A DNA stretch of 64,000 nucleotides from Burkholderiales bacterium (GTDB lineage Bacteria > Pseudomonadota > Gammaproteobacteria > Burkholderiales > SG8-39): NCBI GenBank assembly GCA_014860445.1, contig JACZJT010000047.1:138164-202163 (forward strand). The letters are read 5' to 3'. The notes beneath the pieces were generated by a model. That model did no database searches, was not told the origin of the DNA, and saw nothing but the letters and a program-made list of their open reading frames with translations. This document shows positions 8,509 to 17,713 of the stretch, one piece after another; the first letter of the stretch is position 1; each line of letters starts with the position of its first letter. Position numbers and translations under genes: made by a program.

Positions 8509-10191
8509 TCAGGGCGTATAACCCGGGATCTTGCTTTCGTCGACGCGGTCGATCTGGTTTTTGTCCAGGAACTGCTCGGCGTAGCGCAGGTACACTTTCT
8601 GCCGGACAAACACATCGAACAGATCGGGATCGATGTGCCCCCCTTCTTTGAATTTTCCGAGAATTTGCAAGGACTCGGTCAGCGTCTTGCCTTTCTTGTA
8701 CGGCCGGTCCCTGGCCGTTAGTGCTTCGAATATGTCGGCGATGCCCATGACACGCGCCTGAACCGACATCTGGTCGCGCGTGAGGCCGCGCGGATAACCC
8801 TTGCCATCCATGCGCTCGTGATGCCCACCGGCATATTCGGGCACGCGCTGCAGGTGCTTGGGCCAGGGCAATGCCTCCAGCATCTTGATGGTGGCGACAA
8901 TGTGGTAATTGATGATCTCGCGCTCGTTGTGGGTCAGCGTGCCGCGCGGGATGCTGAGGTTCTCGATTTCGTCATCGGTAAGAAAGTGGGCGGTATTGCC
9001 TGACTGGTCCACCCACTTGTACTCGGCGATCTTCTTGACGTGCTCCTGCGCCTCCGGCGGCATGAATTCGCCGCCGATATTGCATCTGCGCAGGAATTCG
9101 CGGTCCTGGTCGATCTGGCGCATGCGTGCCCGGAACGTCTGTTCCAATTGATTGCCGCGCTCTCGCAAGGTCAACTCGTCCGGACGCTGCTGCTGCAGCG
9201 CGGCGGTGTTTTTCAGAAACTCGATCTCGGCGTCGCGTTTCAGCACCTCGAAACGGGTATCGACCATGTGGACGCGGTCGAATATCGACTCGAGCTTCGT
9301 CGCCTTGTCCACGACGTGCACCGGGGTCGTTACCTTGCCGCAATCGTGAAGCAGGCCGGCGATCTTGAGTTCATAGCGGTCCTTGTCGCTCATGTCGAAT
9401 TCGCTGAGCGGCCCCTGCTTCGTTTCGTTCACCGCCTCCGCGAGCATCATCGTGAGTTCTGGCACGCGCTGACAATGGCCGCCGGTGTAGGGGGACTTCT
9501 CGTCGATCGCCGTGTTGATCATGGCGATGAACGACTCGAACAGGGTTTCGAGCTGGTTTATGAGCTGGCGATTGGTGAGCGCGATCGCTGCCTGCGATGC
9601 GAGCGATTCCGCCAGGCGCTGATCCGAGTCCGAAAACGCCACGACCTGGCCGCTGGCGGGGTCCTGGGAGTTGATCAGCTGCAGCACGCCGATGATTTCG
9701 TTCTCGTGGTTCTTCATCGGCACCGTGAGGAAGGACTTCGAATGGTAGCCGGTCTTCTTGTCGAAGTTGCGCGTCCCGTTGAAGTCGAACCCCTCCGCGG
9801 TATAAGCATCCGCGATATTGACCGTCTGCCCGGTCAGCGCCGCGAACGCCGCTACCATCTGATTGTTGGGCTCTCCGTCCTTGCCGTACAGATGAATTGG
9901 ATAGAAGGGTATCGGATTCCCGGTGGTACCGCCCATCGCTATGTCCAGCGATTGGGTGCGCATGATCTCGAACTTCAGGCGCTTGGTACCGTCTTCCTCG
10001 GTCAGCAGGTATAAGGTACCGCCGTCGGCGCGGGTGATCGCCTTCGCGGCAAGCAGAATGCTCTCCAGCAGGCGGTTGGTATCCCGCTCGGCCGAAAGCG
10101 AGGCGCCGATTTCGTTCAGCTGTTCCAGCCGCCGGAACAGATCATCCACAGTCTGGGTCGCTATGCCCTCGCCTTTGCCCTCGGCCGCCAC
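8509..10191 (-). CDS. GAF / HD-GYP domain protein, likely c-di-GMP phosphodiesterase
   Basis: A 560-aa protein with a GAF sensor at about residues 25-210 and an HD-GYP domain after it. The metal-binding HD is at 282-283 (LLHDCGK) and HHERMDGKGYP at 457-467, so the catalytic residues look intact and cleavage of c-di-GMP is likely. The two motifs are 175 residues apart because a charged, probably coiled-coil insertion of roughly 110 residues separates them. No membrane segment is seen. It follows the GAF-GspE-type ATPase gene by 33 nt, likely in the same transcript, which suggests it tunes c-di-GMP seen by that ATPase. Confidence 0.9.
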   Translation of the reverse strand: MAAEGKGEGIATQTVDDLFRRLEQLNEIGASLSAERDTNRLLESILLAAKAITRADGGTLYLLTEEDGTKRLKFEIMRTQSLDIAMGGTTGNPIPFYPIHLYGKDGEPNNQMVAAFAALTGQTVNIADAYTAEGFDFNGTRNFDKKTGYHSKSFLTVPMKNHENEIIGVLQLINSQDPASGQVVAFSDSDQRLAESLASQAAIALTNRQLINQLETLFESFIAMINTAIDEKSPYTGGHCQRVPELTMMLAEAVNETKQGPLSEFDMSDKDRYELKIAGLLHDCGKVTTPVHVVDKATKLESIFDRVHMVDTRFEVLKRDAEIEFLKNTAALQQQRPDELTLRERGNQLEQTFRARMRQIDQDREFLRRCNIGGEFMPPEAQEHVKKIAEYKWVDQSGNTAHFLTDDEIENLSIPRGTLTHNEREIINYHIVATIKMLEALPWPKHLQRVPEYAGGHHERMDGKGYPRGLTRDQMSVQARVMGIADIFEALTARDRPYKKGKTLTESLQILGKFKEGGHIDPDLFDVFVRQKVYLRYAEQFLDKNQIDRVDESKIPGYTP

Positions 10192-10224
10192 CTCAGATTG
10201 TCCCCGTCACTGCGCTCGCTACGC

Positions 10225-12597
10225 CTACTTGATGCAGACCGCGCGCACCGTTGGCATGTCGGTAAGCCCCATCAGGACTTTTTCCATACCATCCATTTTC
10301 AGCGTGCGCATGCCTTCGTCCAGGCAGCAGGCCAGCATCTCCGCGACGCGCGAATGTTCCTGAATGAGCTTCTTCAGCGGGTCCGTGCCGACCAGCAGTT
10401 CGTGCAGGCCGACGCGGCCCTTGTAGCCGCTGCCGCCGCAACCGTCACAGCCGATCTTTTTGTACATGGTGAACTGGCCCTTGTCATTGCCATAGTTCTT
10501 GACCCATTCCTTGTACACGTTCTCGTAGCCCTCCTTGGGATTCTGCTTGAAGGTTTTGGTATTGACCAGTTCGCTGCAATATTCGGTCAGGAACGCCTTC
10601 ATCTCCTCGGGAGCCGGGTTGTACGCTTGCTTACACTTGGCGCAAAGTCGCTTCGCGAGGCGCTGGGCGAGAATGCCGAGCAGCGCATCGGAAAAGTTGA
10701 ACGGGTCCATTCCCATGTCCAGCAGGCGGATGATCGACTCCGGCGCGCTGTTCGTGTGCAGAGTGGCGAATACCAAGTGGCCGGTGAGCGAAGCCTCGAT
10801 GCCGGTTCCGACGGTTTCCTTGTCGCGCATCTCACCAACCATAATGATGTCGGGATCGGCGCGCAAAAACGCCTTCATCACCATGGCGAAATCCAGACCC
10901 GCTTTCTTGTTCACCTGAACCTGGCGCAAGCCCTTTTGCGTAATCTCTACCGGGTCCTCCGCCGTCCAGATCTTGGTATCCGGCGTGTTCAGGTGCTTGA
11001 GCACCGAGTGCAGCGTGGTGGTCTTGCCTGAACCGGTAGGCCCGCAGACGAAGAACAAGCCGTAGGGTTTGCTGACCACTTCCTTCAGTGTCTCCAGATT
11101 GTGTGGCGTCAAACCAAGCTTCTCGAGCGGGATCGGCTCGCCCGCGGCGAGAATACGCATGACGATATCCTCGACGCCGCCCTGCGTCGGAATGGTCGCC
11201 ACCCGCAGCTCGATGTCCAGCGGCCCGAATTTCTTGAACTTTATTTTGCCGTCCTGGGGTCTGCGCTTTTCCGAGATATCCAGGTCGCACATGATTTTGA
11301 CACGGGCGACAATTGCGTTGCGATAGGACGCCGGCACCTCGATGTAGGGCGCGAGCGAGCCGTCTTTCCGGAACCGGATTTCGGTTTTGCCTTTTCCCGG
11401 ATAGGACTCGATGTGGATATCCGAAGCGCCCTGGTTGTACGCGTCAATGACGATCTTGTTTACGAGCTTGACCAGTTCGTTATCGGCCGCCTGCGACAAA
11501 TCGTCGGACGATCCTTCGCTCCCGCTGTCCTCGTCGTCCGCCAGCCCGGAAAGCATATCGCCGATATCGCCGGTATCGATCACCTCGGCACCGTAGAACA
11601 GGTTCAGCGTTTCCTTGAAATCGCGCTGCGTGGTAACGCGGTAGATGAGCTTGCTCTTGGGAAACACGTTTTGAACGATGCGCGAACTTTTCACCCGCTC
11701 GGGATCGAGACACAGCACGACCACTCCGTCCTTGCTGTCGTCAATCGGTACCCACTGGTTCTGTTCGGCGAATTCGCGCTTCAGGTTCTTCAGCAGTTCC
11801 GGCGGTTTGATACGGTCGGGTTTGTGCGGCTCGTAGGGAACACCGAAGAATTTGGAGAGCGCCTGCCCGATGGCAGGCAGCTTGACCTGAAACTCCTCCA
11901 TCAGCACCTGCTCGACGTCCACGGCCTTCTTGCGCGCCGAGCGCGCCGCCAGATCGAACTCGGCCGGCGAGATCACCGCGTCGCTCACAAGGAAATCGTA
12001 CTTGGTTTTGATGACCTGCGGCTTTTGCCGCTGCCTGAAGGCGATCGCCAGCGTTTGCGCGAGCTGGCCGACGCCCTCTTCCATCAGCGGCGTGAACGGC
12101 ACGCCGGCCTTGTTGTTGATGATCTGAATAACGCCGATCAGTTCGTCGCCGTCCAGCACCGGCGCGGCCAGCACCTGTTTTGTCCGGTATCCCGTGCGCT
12201 TGTCCACTTCCTGCAGAAAACGCAGATTCGGGTTGATCGCCTTCAGTTCCGCCTCGTCGTAGCAGTCCTTGATGTTGATCATCTTCTTGGAAAAGGCGAC
12301 ATAGCCGCCCATCGAGTGCTCCGCTATCGGCAGTTTCAGGTCCTTGAAGGAATTCAGCCCGGTTTTCACCTTGGACACGATCGACTGCTTGTCTTCACCG
12401 ACGATGTAAATCGTAAGCCTGTCGGCATTGAACAAGCTGCAAATATCGGTCGAGACCTCAAGCATGATCTCGTCGATGTTGGAGGTCGCATGAATCTTGT
12501 TGGTGACGTTCTGAAGATTCCTCGAGAACATCAGCCTGGCGTTGACGTCGGCTGAAGTGGTGGCCGCGTCCTTTGGTGTATTCAGAACTGCACTCAT
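10225..12597 (-). CDS. GAF / MshEN-like / GspE-PilB-type secretion ATPase
   Basis: A 790-aa protein. A GAF domain covers about residues 25-190, a T2SSE_N/MshEN-like region about 200-345, and a type II secretion/type IV pilus ATPase the rest. Walker A is GPTGSGKTTT, Walker B IIMVGEMRDKE, the His box TLHTN, and two CxxC pairs (CAKC, CDGC) give the zinc finger of GspE/PilB. MshEN domains bind c-di-GMP in relatives; the motif here is degenerate. GAF is not part of ordinary GspE or PilB. No platform, secretin or pseudopilin gene accompanies it, so what it powers is unknown. The next gene encodes an HD-GYP protein. Confidence 0.92.
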   Translation of the reverse strand: MSAVLNTPKDAATTSADVNARLMFSRNLQNVTNKIHATSNIDEIMLEVSTDICSLFNADRLTIYIVGEDKQSIVSKVKTGLNSFKDLKLPIAEHSMGGYVAFSKKMINIKDCYDEAELKAINPNLRFLQEVDKRTGYRTKQVLAAPVLDGDELIGVIQIINNKAGVPFTPLMEEGVGQLAQTLAIAFRQRQKPQVIKTKYDFLVSDAVISPAEFDLAARSARKKAVDVEQVLMEEFQVKLPAIGQALSKFFGVPYEPHKPDRIKPPELLKNLKREFAEQNQWVPIDDSKDGVVVLCLDPERVKSSRIVQNVFPKSKLIYRVTTQRDFKETLNLFYGAEVIDTGDIGDMLSGLADDEDSGSEGSSDDLSQAADNELVKLVNKIVIDAYNQGASDIHIESYPGKGKTEIRFRKDGSLAPYIEVPASYRNAIVARVKIMCDLDISEKRRPQDGKIKFKKFGPLDIELRVATIPTQGGVEDIVMRILAAGEPIPLEKLGLTPHNLETLKEVVSKPYGLFFVCGPTGSGKTTTLHSVLKHLNTPDTKIWTAEDPVEITQKGLRQVQVNKKAGLDFAMVMKAFLRADPDIIMVGEMRDKETVGTGIEASLTGHLVFATLHTNSAPESIIRLLDMGMDPFNFSDALLGILAQRLAKRLCAKCKQAYNPAPEEMKAFLTEYCSELVNTKTFKQNPKEGYENVYKEWVKNYGNDKGQFTMYKKIGCDGCGGSGYKGRVGLHELLVGTDPLKKLIQEHSRVAEMLACCLDEGMRTLKMDGMEKVLMGLTDMPTVRAVCIK

Positions 12598-12663
12598 AGT
12601 GACCTCGCCAATAGATCCGCGCAGCCCAAGGCTGCCGCTAAAACGACATAACCCGCACTATAC

Positions 12664-12702
12664 GACAAAAAAAGCCGACCGCGACCTTCGGCCGGTCCCG
12701 CC
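12664..12702 (-). terminator. Probable rho-independent terminator upstream of the GspE-type gene
   Basis: On the minus strand a GC-rich hairpin (GCCGA ... TCGGC) is followed by seven or more T (12666-12673). It lies in the 170-base gap between the cNMP/rhodanese gene and the ATPase gene, so the seven-gene block is probably two transcription units. Confidence 0.65.
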
Positions 12703-12767
12703 ACCCCGCCAAAGCAGTTTACCCTCATTCTTGCCTGTGCCGCCCCCAGCCACAGCCGCTTCGGCAC

Positions 12768-13835
12768 TCACGGCAACCGGTCTCCGCCCCAGAGGCCGCC
12801 CTCGAGCACAAAAACGTGGTAGCCGCGCTGAGCCAGCAGGAAGGCAGCGGCCGAACTGCGCCGACCGCTCTGGCAGTAAGCAATGTATTCGTCGTCCATG
12901 TCCAGGGCGCCGAACGCATTGCGAATTTCGGAGAGCGGGATATTGCGGGCTCCAGGCAAGCGGTCGTACTGGTATTCGGAGGGGTAACGCACGTCGATCC
13001 ACTGCGCGCCATCCAGCACCTTCTGCCTGGCCTGCTCCATGTTGACACCGTGCAACAAGGGTTCGCGCAGCAGCGCGTTGAAATCCTGCTTGCTCAGGCG
13101 CAGCAGAGCGCCGTCCGATTTCATGGTGACGGTGGCGTTGCGCGTGGCCTCGGACACCAACGCTTCCTCGCCAAAAGTGTCACCGCTCTTGAACTCAGCC
13201 AGCGCCATGCTGACTCCGCCTACCATGCGCTCCACCCGGCACCTGCCGGACTCCACCAGGTAGTAATAATCGCCCTCCGCACCTTGGCGGATGATTACCT
13301 CACCCGCTTTCACCTCGACACGCTCGAAGCGCTTCAGCAACTCGTCGATATGCGCCGCGGGCAGTTGGGAAAAAGCGCCAAACCGCAGATTGTTGATGCC
13401 GAACAACCCTGACATGCTTCCCCAGTCCGCACCGCGCGCAGGCTGCTCGGCAGGCCGACCTTCATCCGACTGCTCCCGGGCCACCTGGTCCCAGGTGAGC
13501 ATCAAGTCAAGCAGATCGTCGTCGATCCGGATCAACTGCACATCCGTTACCGCTTTTGCCGATTCGAACGTACGACCCTTCCCTAGGGGATGGCGTGCTT
13601 CCTCTGAACCGCCGACGACCACCTCCGAGCTGCCGTGGCCGTAGGCAAGAGCCAGTTCACCGCCCACCACATACGCCGATTGTCCCGCGAGTGAGCGCAG
13701 CTGAAACGGATCGGTCGCACGGCGCACGGTCTCGACCACGCACAGGTCGGAGAGCTCCTGCAAGCGCGCGCCCGAAAGCGACGAGAGCGGGTCAAAAACC
13801 ATCAATGTTTTAGCGCTGACTTTCGTGGCTGCCAT
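12768..13835 (-). CDS. Cyclic-nucleotide-binding domain / rhodanese protein
   Basis: A 355-aa soluble protein with a degenerate N-terminal cNMP-like region, then a good cNMP-binding domain with the phosphate-binding cassette FGEEALVSEATRNATV, and a C-terminal rhodanese domain with the persulphide loop CQSGRRS including the active Cys. It likely senses cAMP made by the cyclase two genes upstream and transmits this to sulphur transfer or a protein partner. The frame is open to 13880, but ATG 13835 lies 34 nt after the stop of the phosphodiesterase gene and is the best start. The output of the fusion is unknown. Confidence 0.87.
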   Translation of the reverse strand: MAATKVSAKTLMVFDPLSSLSGARLQELSDLCVVETVRRATDPFQLRSLAGQSAYVVGGELALAYGHGSSEVVVGGSEEARHPLGKGRTFESAKAVTDVQLIRIDDDLLDLMLTWDQVAREQSDEGRPAEQPARGADWGSMSGLFGINNLRFGAFSQLPAAHIDELLKRFERVEVKAGEVIIRQGAEGDYYYLVESGRCRVERMVGGVSMALAEFKSGDTFGEEALVSEATRNATVTMKSDGALLRLSKQDFNALLREPLLHGVNMEQARQKVLDGAQWIDVRYPSEYQYDRLPGARNIPLSEIRNAFGALDMDDEYIAYCQSGRRSSAAAFLLAQRGYHVFVLEGGLWGGDRLP

Positions 13836-13869
13836 ATGAGACCCCGTAAAGAGCGTGCGCCCGCTGCCG

Positions 13870-14637
13870 CTAGAAATCAAATACCTGGTTAATCTGCAGC
13901 ATGCGCGGTTTGTACTGGCCGGCGCAGTCTTCGACTTCCTGCATGGTCAACTCGATCTCCCCCGGTTTCAGGTGGGTGATGAAGATGTCCGCGCTGCGCT
14001 CGAGCTTCGTCAGCTCCTCGGCGAGAAGGCTGGGGCAAAAGTGCTTCGCCGCCATTGCCAGCTCGCGTTCACGATTGCAGAACGCGACCTCGATAATAAG
14101 GTAGCGCAGGTTGGTAATCTTGTTGACGGCTACCCACAACGGGTCGTGCGTGGTGGTGTCGCCGGTAAACACCAGGCTCGCCTGACCCGAATCGAGATGA
14201 TAGCCGACTGACGGTACGACATGATTGGCCGGCAACGATGTAATCTTGCGTCCATTGATCTCCACCGTTTCGCCTAGCGTCAGCGCCTCGTAGCGCATGA
14301 ACGGTTTGCTTGGTGTCGGGATCTGCGTGAAATCGGGCCAGATGCTCCAGTTGAATATATGATTGCGGATGATTTCCAGCGTAGGTTCAGTCGCGTGCAC
14401 GGTGAGCGGCTTGTTGCGCATGCCGCCGACCGTATCGACCAGAAACGGAATCGAACAGACATGGTCCAGATGCGAATGCGTTATGAAAATATGATCGATC
14501 AGCATTAATTCGGCAAGTGATATGTCCCCCACTCCGGTCCCGGCGTCGATCAGAATGTCATTGTCGAGCAGCAGCGAAGTGGTGCGCATATGGCGTCCGC
14601 CAATTCCACCGCTACAGCCTAGGACCCTGAGCTTCAT
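13870..14637 (-). CDS. Metallo-beta-lactamase-fold protein, likely class II 3',5'-cyclic-nucleotide phosphodiesterase
   Basis: A 255-aa cytoplasmic protein with the metal motif THSHLDHVCSIPF, a later GDTTTHDP and a C-terminal HLKPGE, in the arrangement of class II cyclic-nucleotide phosphodiesterases (yeast PDE1, Vibrio CpdP type) rather than RNase Z. It starts 9 nt after the cyclase stop, so it is almost certainly co-transcribed with the cyclase; degradation of cAMP is the natural role. The exact substrate (cAMP, cGMP or another phosphodiester) cannot be read from sequence alone. Confidence 0.78.
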   Translation of the reverse strand: MKLRVLGCSGGIGGRHMRTTSLLLDNDILIDAGTGVGDISLAELMLIDHIFITHSHLDHVCSIPFLVDTVGGMRNKPLTVHATEPTLEIIRNHIFNWSIWPDFTQIPTPSKPFMRYEALTLGETVEINGRKITSLPANHVVPSVGYHLDSGQASLVFTGDTTTHDPLWVAVNKITNLRYLIIEVAFCNRERELAMAAKHFCPSLLAEELTKLERSADIFITHLKPGEIELTMQEVEDCAGQYKPRMLQINQVFDF

Positions 14638-14646
14638 CCGCCGCGC

Positions 14647-16869
14647 CTATTTTGTCTTGAATGCCGTTACACCGTCCCAGTCGGGGCCAGGCGGGTCAAT
14701 GCGGCATTGCTGGACACGCTCCAGGTACAGCGGATAGAGCTTGCACTCCGGCGACATGCGCTGCAGGTCCGACAAATACTTCTCAGCTTCATCCCAATTT
14801 TGCGCACGATAGGCATTGAGCGCCTTGTGCCACAGATCGATTTCGTCCTTGACCTTCTGGTCGACCTGATCCTCGATGCCGATCGGTTCGAATATTTCCA
14901 CCGGCTCGTCTTTGCCCTTGACCTTGACCTTGTCCAGGGAACGAAACACGATGTCGGTCACCGCCTGTCGCGTATTCGGACCGACGATGACACCGACCCC
15001 GTAGACCCGCGTCAGGCCCTCCAGGCGCGACCCGAGATTGACGGCGTCGCCCATCACTGTGTATGCCTTGCGCAGCTTGGATCCCATGTCGCCGACACTC
15101 ATGCTGCCGGTGTTGACGCCTACGCCTATCCGGATATCGGGCCAGCCGCGTTCCAGCAACGTCGCGCGCAGCTTGTCGAGTTCGGTCTGCATCGCCATCG
15201 CGCTGATTACCCCCTGGCGGGCGTGCTCGGGGTCGGCCACAGGCGCGCCCCAGAAGGCCATGATGGCGTCGCCGATGTACTTGTCGAGGGTTCCCCGATT
15301 GTTGCGGATCACCAGACTCATGGACGTGAGGTAGTCGTTGATGAATTGCGACAGGTCCTTTGGCGAAAGGCTTTCGGAGATGGAAGTGAAACCGACGATA
15401 TCGGAGAACAGCACGGTGAGTTCCTCGCTCTTGCCCTCCATGCTGTAACGCTGCGGGTCCCTGGCCATTTGATCGACCAGCTCCGGCGGAACATACTGGC
15501 CGAACAGTTCCGTGAACTGGCGCTTGCTGCGCGACTCGACGAAGTAGCCCCAGGACATGTTAAAAGCGAACAGCGAAGCGATCATCAGCAGTCCCGAGGC
15601 CAGAGGCAGAACCAGGCCGCCTTTGGTCCACACAAGCACGTTGAGCCCGGTAAAGAGCATGATCGCCAGCAACGACACCAGCGTAGACTTCAACGGGCTC
15701 AGAAGCGGCATCAGCAGCGACAGTACCATGCCGCCGACCAGCAGCAATATCACCTCGGTGCCGAGCATATACGCCGGCTTTTGCTTGAAATCGCCGTCCA
15801 GCATTGCAGTGATCATGTTGGCGTGGATTTCCACCCCGGGGTACACGCTGCCTACCGGCGTCGATCGCAGATCCAGCAGGCCCGGCGCAGAGGTGCCGAC
15901 GAGCGCGATTTTGCCCTGCAGTTCCTCTTTGGGCACCTTGTCGAAATAGACGTCGGCAAGGGAGATATATTTGAAACTTCCGCGTTTGCCGCGAAACGGA
16001 ATCAGCGCGCTCACGGTGTCGTCCACCGGAATGGTGACCGGGCCCACCTTGAGCCATTCCAGACCGGAATAGTTGTCGCCGGAGCGCGAGTCTGACGCAA
16101 AACCCGGCTCCACCTTCGGATACCCCGCCAGCACCCGGATGATCGCCAGCGACAGCGCTTCGTAATAGGCGCCCTTGTACTCAGCGAGCATCGGCACCCT
16201 GCGCGACACGCCGTCTGCATCGACCAGTGGATTGAAGTGGCCCGCATTGGCGGCATTGGCTTGAAACTCCGGAAGATTGCCACCGTAGCCGCGCCAGGTC
16301 GTAAAGCGGATATTCCGCCCCTTGAATGCCTCCTCGGTCAGCACGGGTTTGGGTATCGCGCCCGAATGCACCGCGTTCTCATCGCTGTTGAAATAATAGC
16401 CCAGCACCACCGGCCGGTTCTTGAGGGTCTCCGCCATGATCCCGTCGTAATCGAGCTGCGGCCGCAATTCTTTGAGCGCCGATTGAAACTGGCCCACGTC
16501 CTTGAGTTTGCCTTTCGCAAGATTTTCGAGGACGGGCAGACCGGAACTTTCGTCGGGTTCGGCAAAGACCACGTCGAAACCGACGATGACAACGCCGTAT
16601 TTGTCGAACAACTTCTTCAACAATGCGGAAATCTTGTCGCGGCTCCAGGGCCAGCGTCCAAGCGCATCCTTGTCCAGGCTGCGCTCGTCGATGTCGAGAA
16701 TGACCACGCGCGGATCCACGCCACCGGGCATGGTGATCGCAAGCCGCGCGTCGTACATGATGTTGTCCAGCCTGGAAATCAGGCCGATGTTGTAGATATC
16801 CGCAGCATGCCCTGCGAACAGCAACATCACTGCAAGTCCGAGGACGATCCTGACGATATGTTGCTTCAA
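14647..16869 (-). CDS. CHASE2-domain class III adenylate/guanylate cyclase
   Basis: A 740-aa membrane protein: an N-terminal transmembrane helix, an extracytoplasmic CHASE2 sensor (about 30-340), three further transmembrane helices (about 345-440), a class III cyclase domain (about 475-650) and a helical tail. VLFSDIVGFTS and GDAIMAFWGAP hold the two metal-binding Asp residues, and MGDAVNLGSRLEG holds the transition-state Asn and Arg, so the cyclase looks active. Adenylate rather than guanylate activity is assumed from the family. It follows the FHA gene by 31 nt and precedes the phosphodiesterase by 9 nt. The CHASE2 ligand is unknown. Confidence 0.92.
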   Translation of the reverse strand: MKQHIVRIVLGLAVMLLFAGHAADIYNIGLISRLDNIMYDARLAITMPGGVDPRVVILDIDERSLDKDALGRWPWSRDKISALLKKLFDKYGVVIVGFDVVFAEPDESSGLPVLENLAKGKLKDVGQFQSALKELRPQLDYDGIMAETLKNRPVVLGYYFNSDENAVHSGAIPKPVLTEEAFKGRNIRFTTWRGYGGNLPEFQANAANAGHFNPLVDADGVSRRVPMLAEYKGAYYEALSLAIIRVLAGYPKVEPGFASDSRSGDNYSGLEWLKVGPVTIPVDDTVSALIPFRGKRGSFKYISLADVYFDKVPKEELQGKIALVGTSAPGLLDLRSTPVGSVYPGVEIHANMITAMLDGDFKQKPAYMLGTEVILLLVGGMVLSLLMPLLSPLKSTLVSLLAIMLFTGLNVLVWTKGGLVLPLASGLLMIASLFAFNMSWGYFVESRSKRQFTELFGQYVPPELVDQMARDPQRYSMEGKSEELTVLFSDIVGFTSISESLSPKDLSQFINDYLTSMSLVIRNNRGTLDKYIGDAIMAFWGAPVADPEHARQGVISAMAMQTELDKLRATLLERGWPDIRIGVGVNTGSMSVGDMGSKLRKAYTVMGDAVNLGSRLEGLTRVYGVGVIVGPNTRQAVTDIVFRSLDKVKVKGKDEPVEIFEPIGIEDQVDQKVKDEIDLWHKALNAYRAQNWDEAEKYLSDLQRMSPECKLYPLYLERVQQCRIDPPGPDWDGVTAFKTK

Positions 16870-16900
16870 GCCGGATGTATCCTATTCAAGCAGCTGCGAA

Positions 16901-17698
16901 TCAGGACTTGAAGAAAAATTCGACCTTCACCCCGGCAAGTTCGATTACGTCGTGGTCGTTGAGCGCGTGCGCCTGCTGCTCTATCGCCTTGCCATTGACA
17001 ACCGGCTTGTTGGCGCCTTCTACGTGTGTGATGAAGAAACCCTGCGGCCGGCGCGTAATCACCGCGACCTGCACCCCCGGCTTGCCCAAGGTGGTCAGCG
17101 GTTTGGTGAGTTCCATCTCCTTGCCGGTATTGCCTCCGGAGAGCAGCTTCAACATCGCACGCCGAGGCGCCGGCGCCGCGGCGCCGACCGAGGCCGCCGT
17201 AATTCCAACCTGGGTGTCGGAATGCGACTTGGCAGCGCTCGCTGCGGCGGGCGCTGCTGCCTGAGCCTGTTTTGCGCCCGTCGGCACCGTTGCGGCCTGC
17301 GGCGTTGCTGCGCCGGCGGCAGCAGGCGGGGGTTCCGGCGGCTTCTTCATCGCCCCCGGTCGCAGCACCATGGTTTTCTCGAAATCCGCGGCCTTGGCGG
17401 CGCCCGGCAGCGCCTCGCTGATGTACTTGAGCTTGTACTTGCCGAGTTCGATGACGTCGTTGCCCTGCAGGAAATGCTTTTTCACCGTCTTTCCGTTGAC
17501 GAAAGTGCCGTTGGTGCTGCCCAGATCCTCGAGGAACGAATCCGCGAGTATGGTCACGATTACCGCGTGCTCGCCACTGACGGCCAGATTGTCGATCTGG
17601 ATATCATTGTGCGGCTTGCGCCCAATCGTGGTGCGCTCCTTGGAAAGCGGGATTTCCTTGAGCACCAGACCATCCATACTGAGTATCAGCTTCGCCAT
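16901..17698 (-). CDS. Protein with two FHA domains
   Basis: A 265-aa cytoplasmic protein. The N-terminal FHA domain has the full phosphothreonine-binding set (TIGRKPHNDI, SGEH, LGSTNGTFVNG). An Ala/Pro-rich linker (about 105-165) leads to a second FHA-like domain (MLKLLSGGNTGKEMEL ... VVNGKAIEQQA) with weaker motifs. It is 15 nt downstream of the PP2C gene, a common pairing in Ser/Thr phosphorylation circuits. Its phosphorylated partner and the kinase are not in this window. The cyclase or the GspE-type ATPase encoded nearby are possible partners, which is speculation. Confidence 0.9.
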   Translation of the reverse strand: MAKLILSMDGLVLKEIPLSKERTTIGRKPHNDIQIDNLAVSGEHAVIVTILADSFLEDLGSTNGTFVNGKTVKKHFLQGNDVIELGKYKLKYISEALPGAAKAADFEKTMVLRPGAMKKPPEPPPAAAGAATPQAATVPTGAKQAQAAAPAAASAAKSHSDTQVGITAASVGAAAPAPRRAMLKLLSGGNTGKEMELTKPLTTLGKPGVQVAVITRRPQGFFITHVEGANKPVVNGKAIEQQAHALNDHDVIELAGVKVEFFFKS

Positions 17699-17713
17699 AG
17701 CGTTTTCCTCGTG

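Noticed and set aside
13870..14637. RNase Z
   Set aside because: The order and spacing of metal motifs and the position directly behind a cyclase gene fit class II cyclic-nucleotide phosphodiesterases better.
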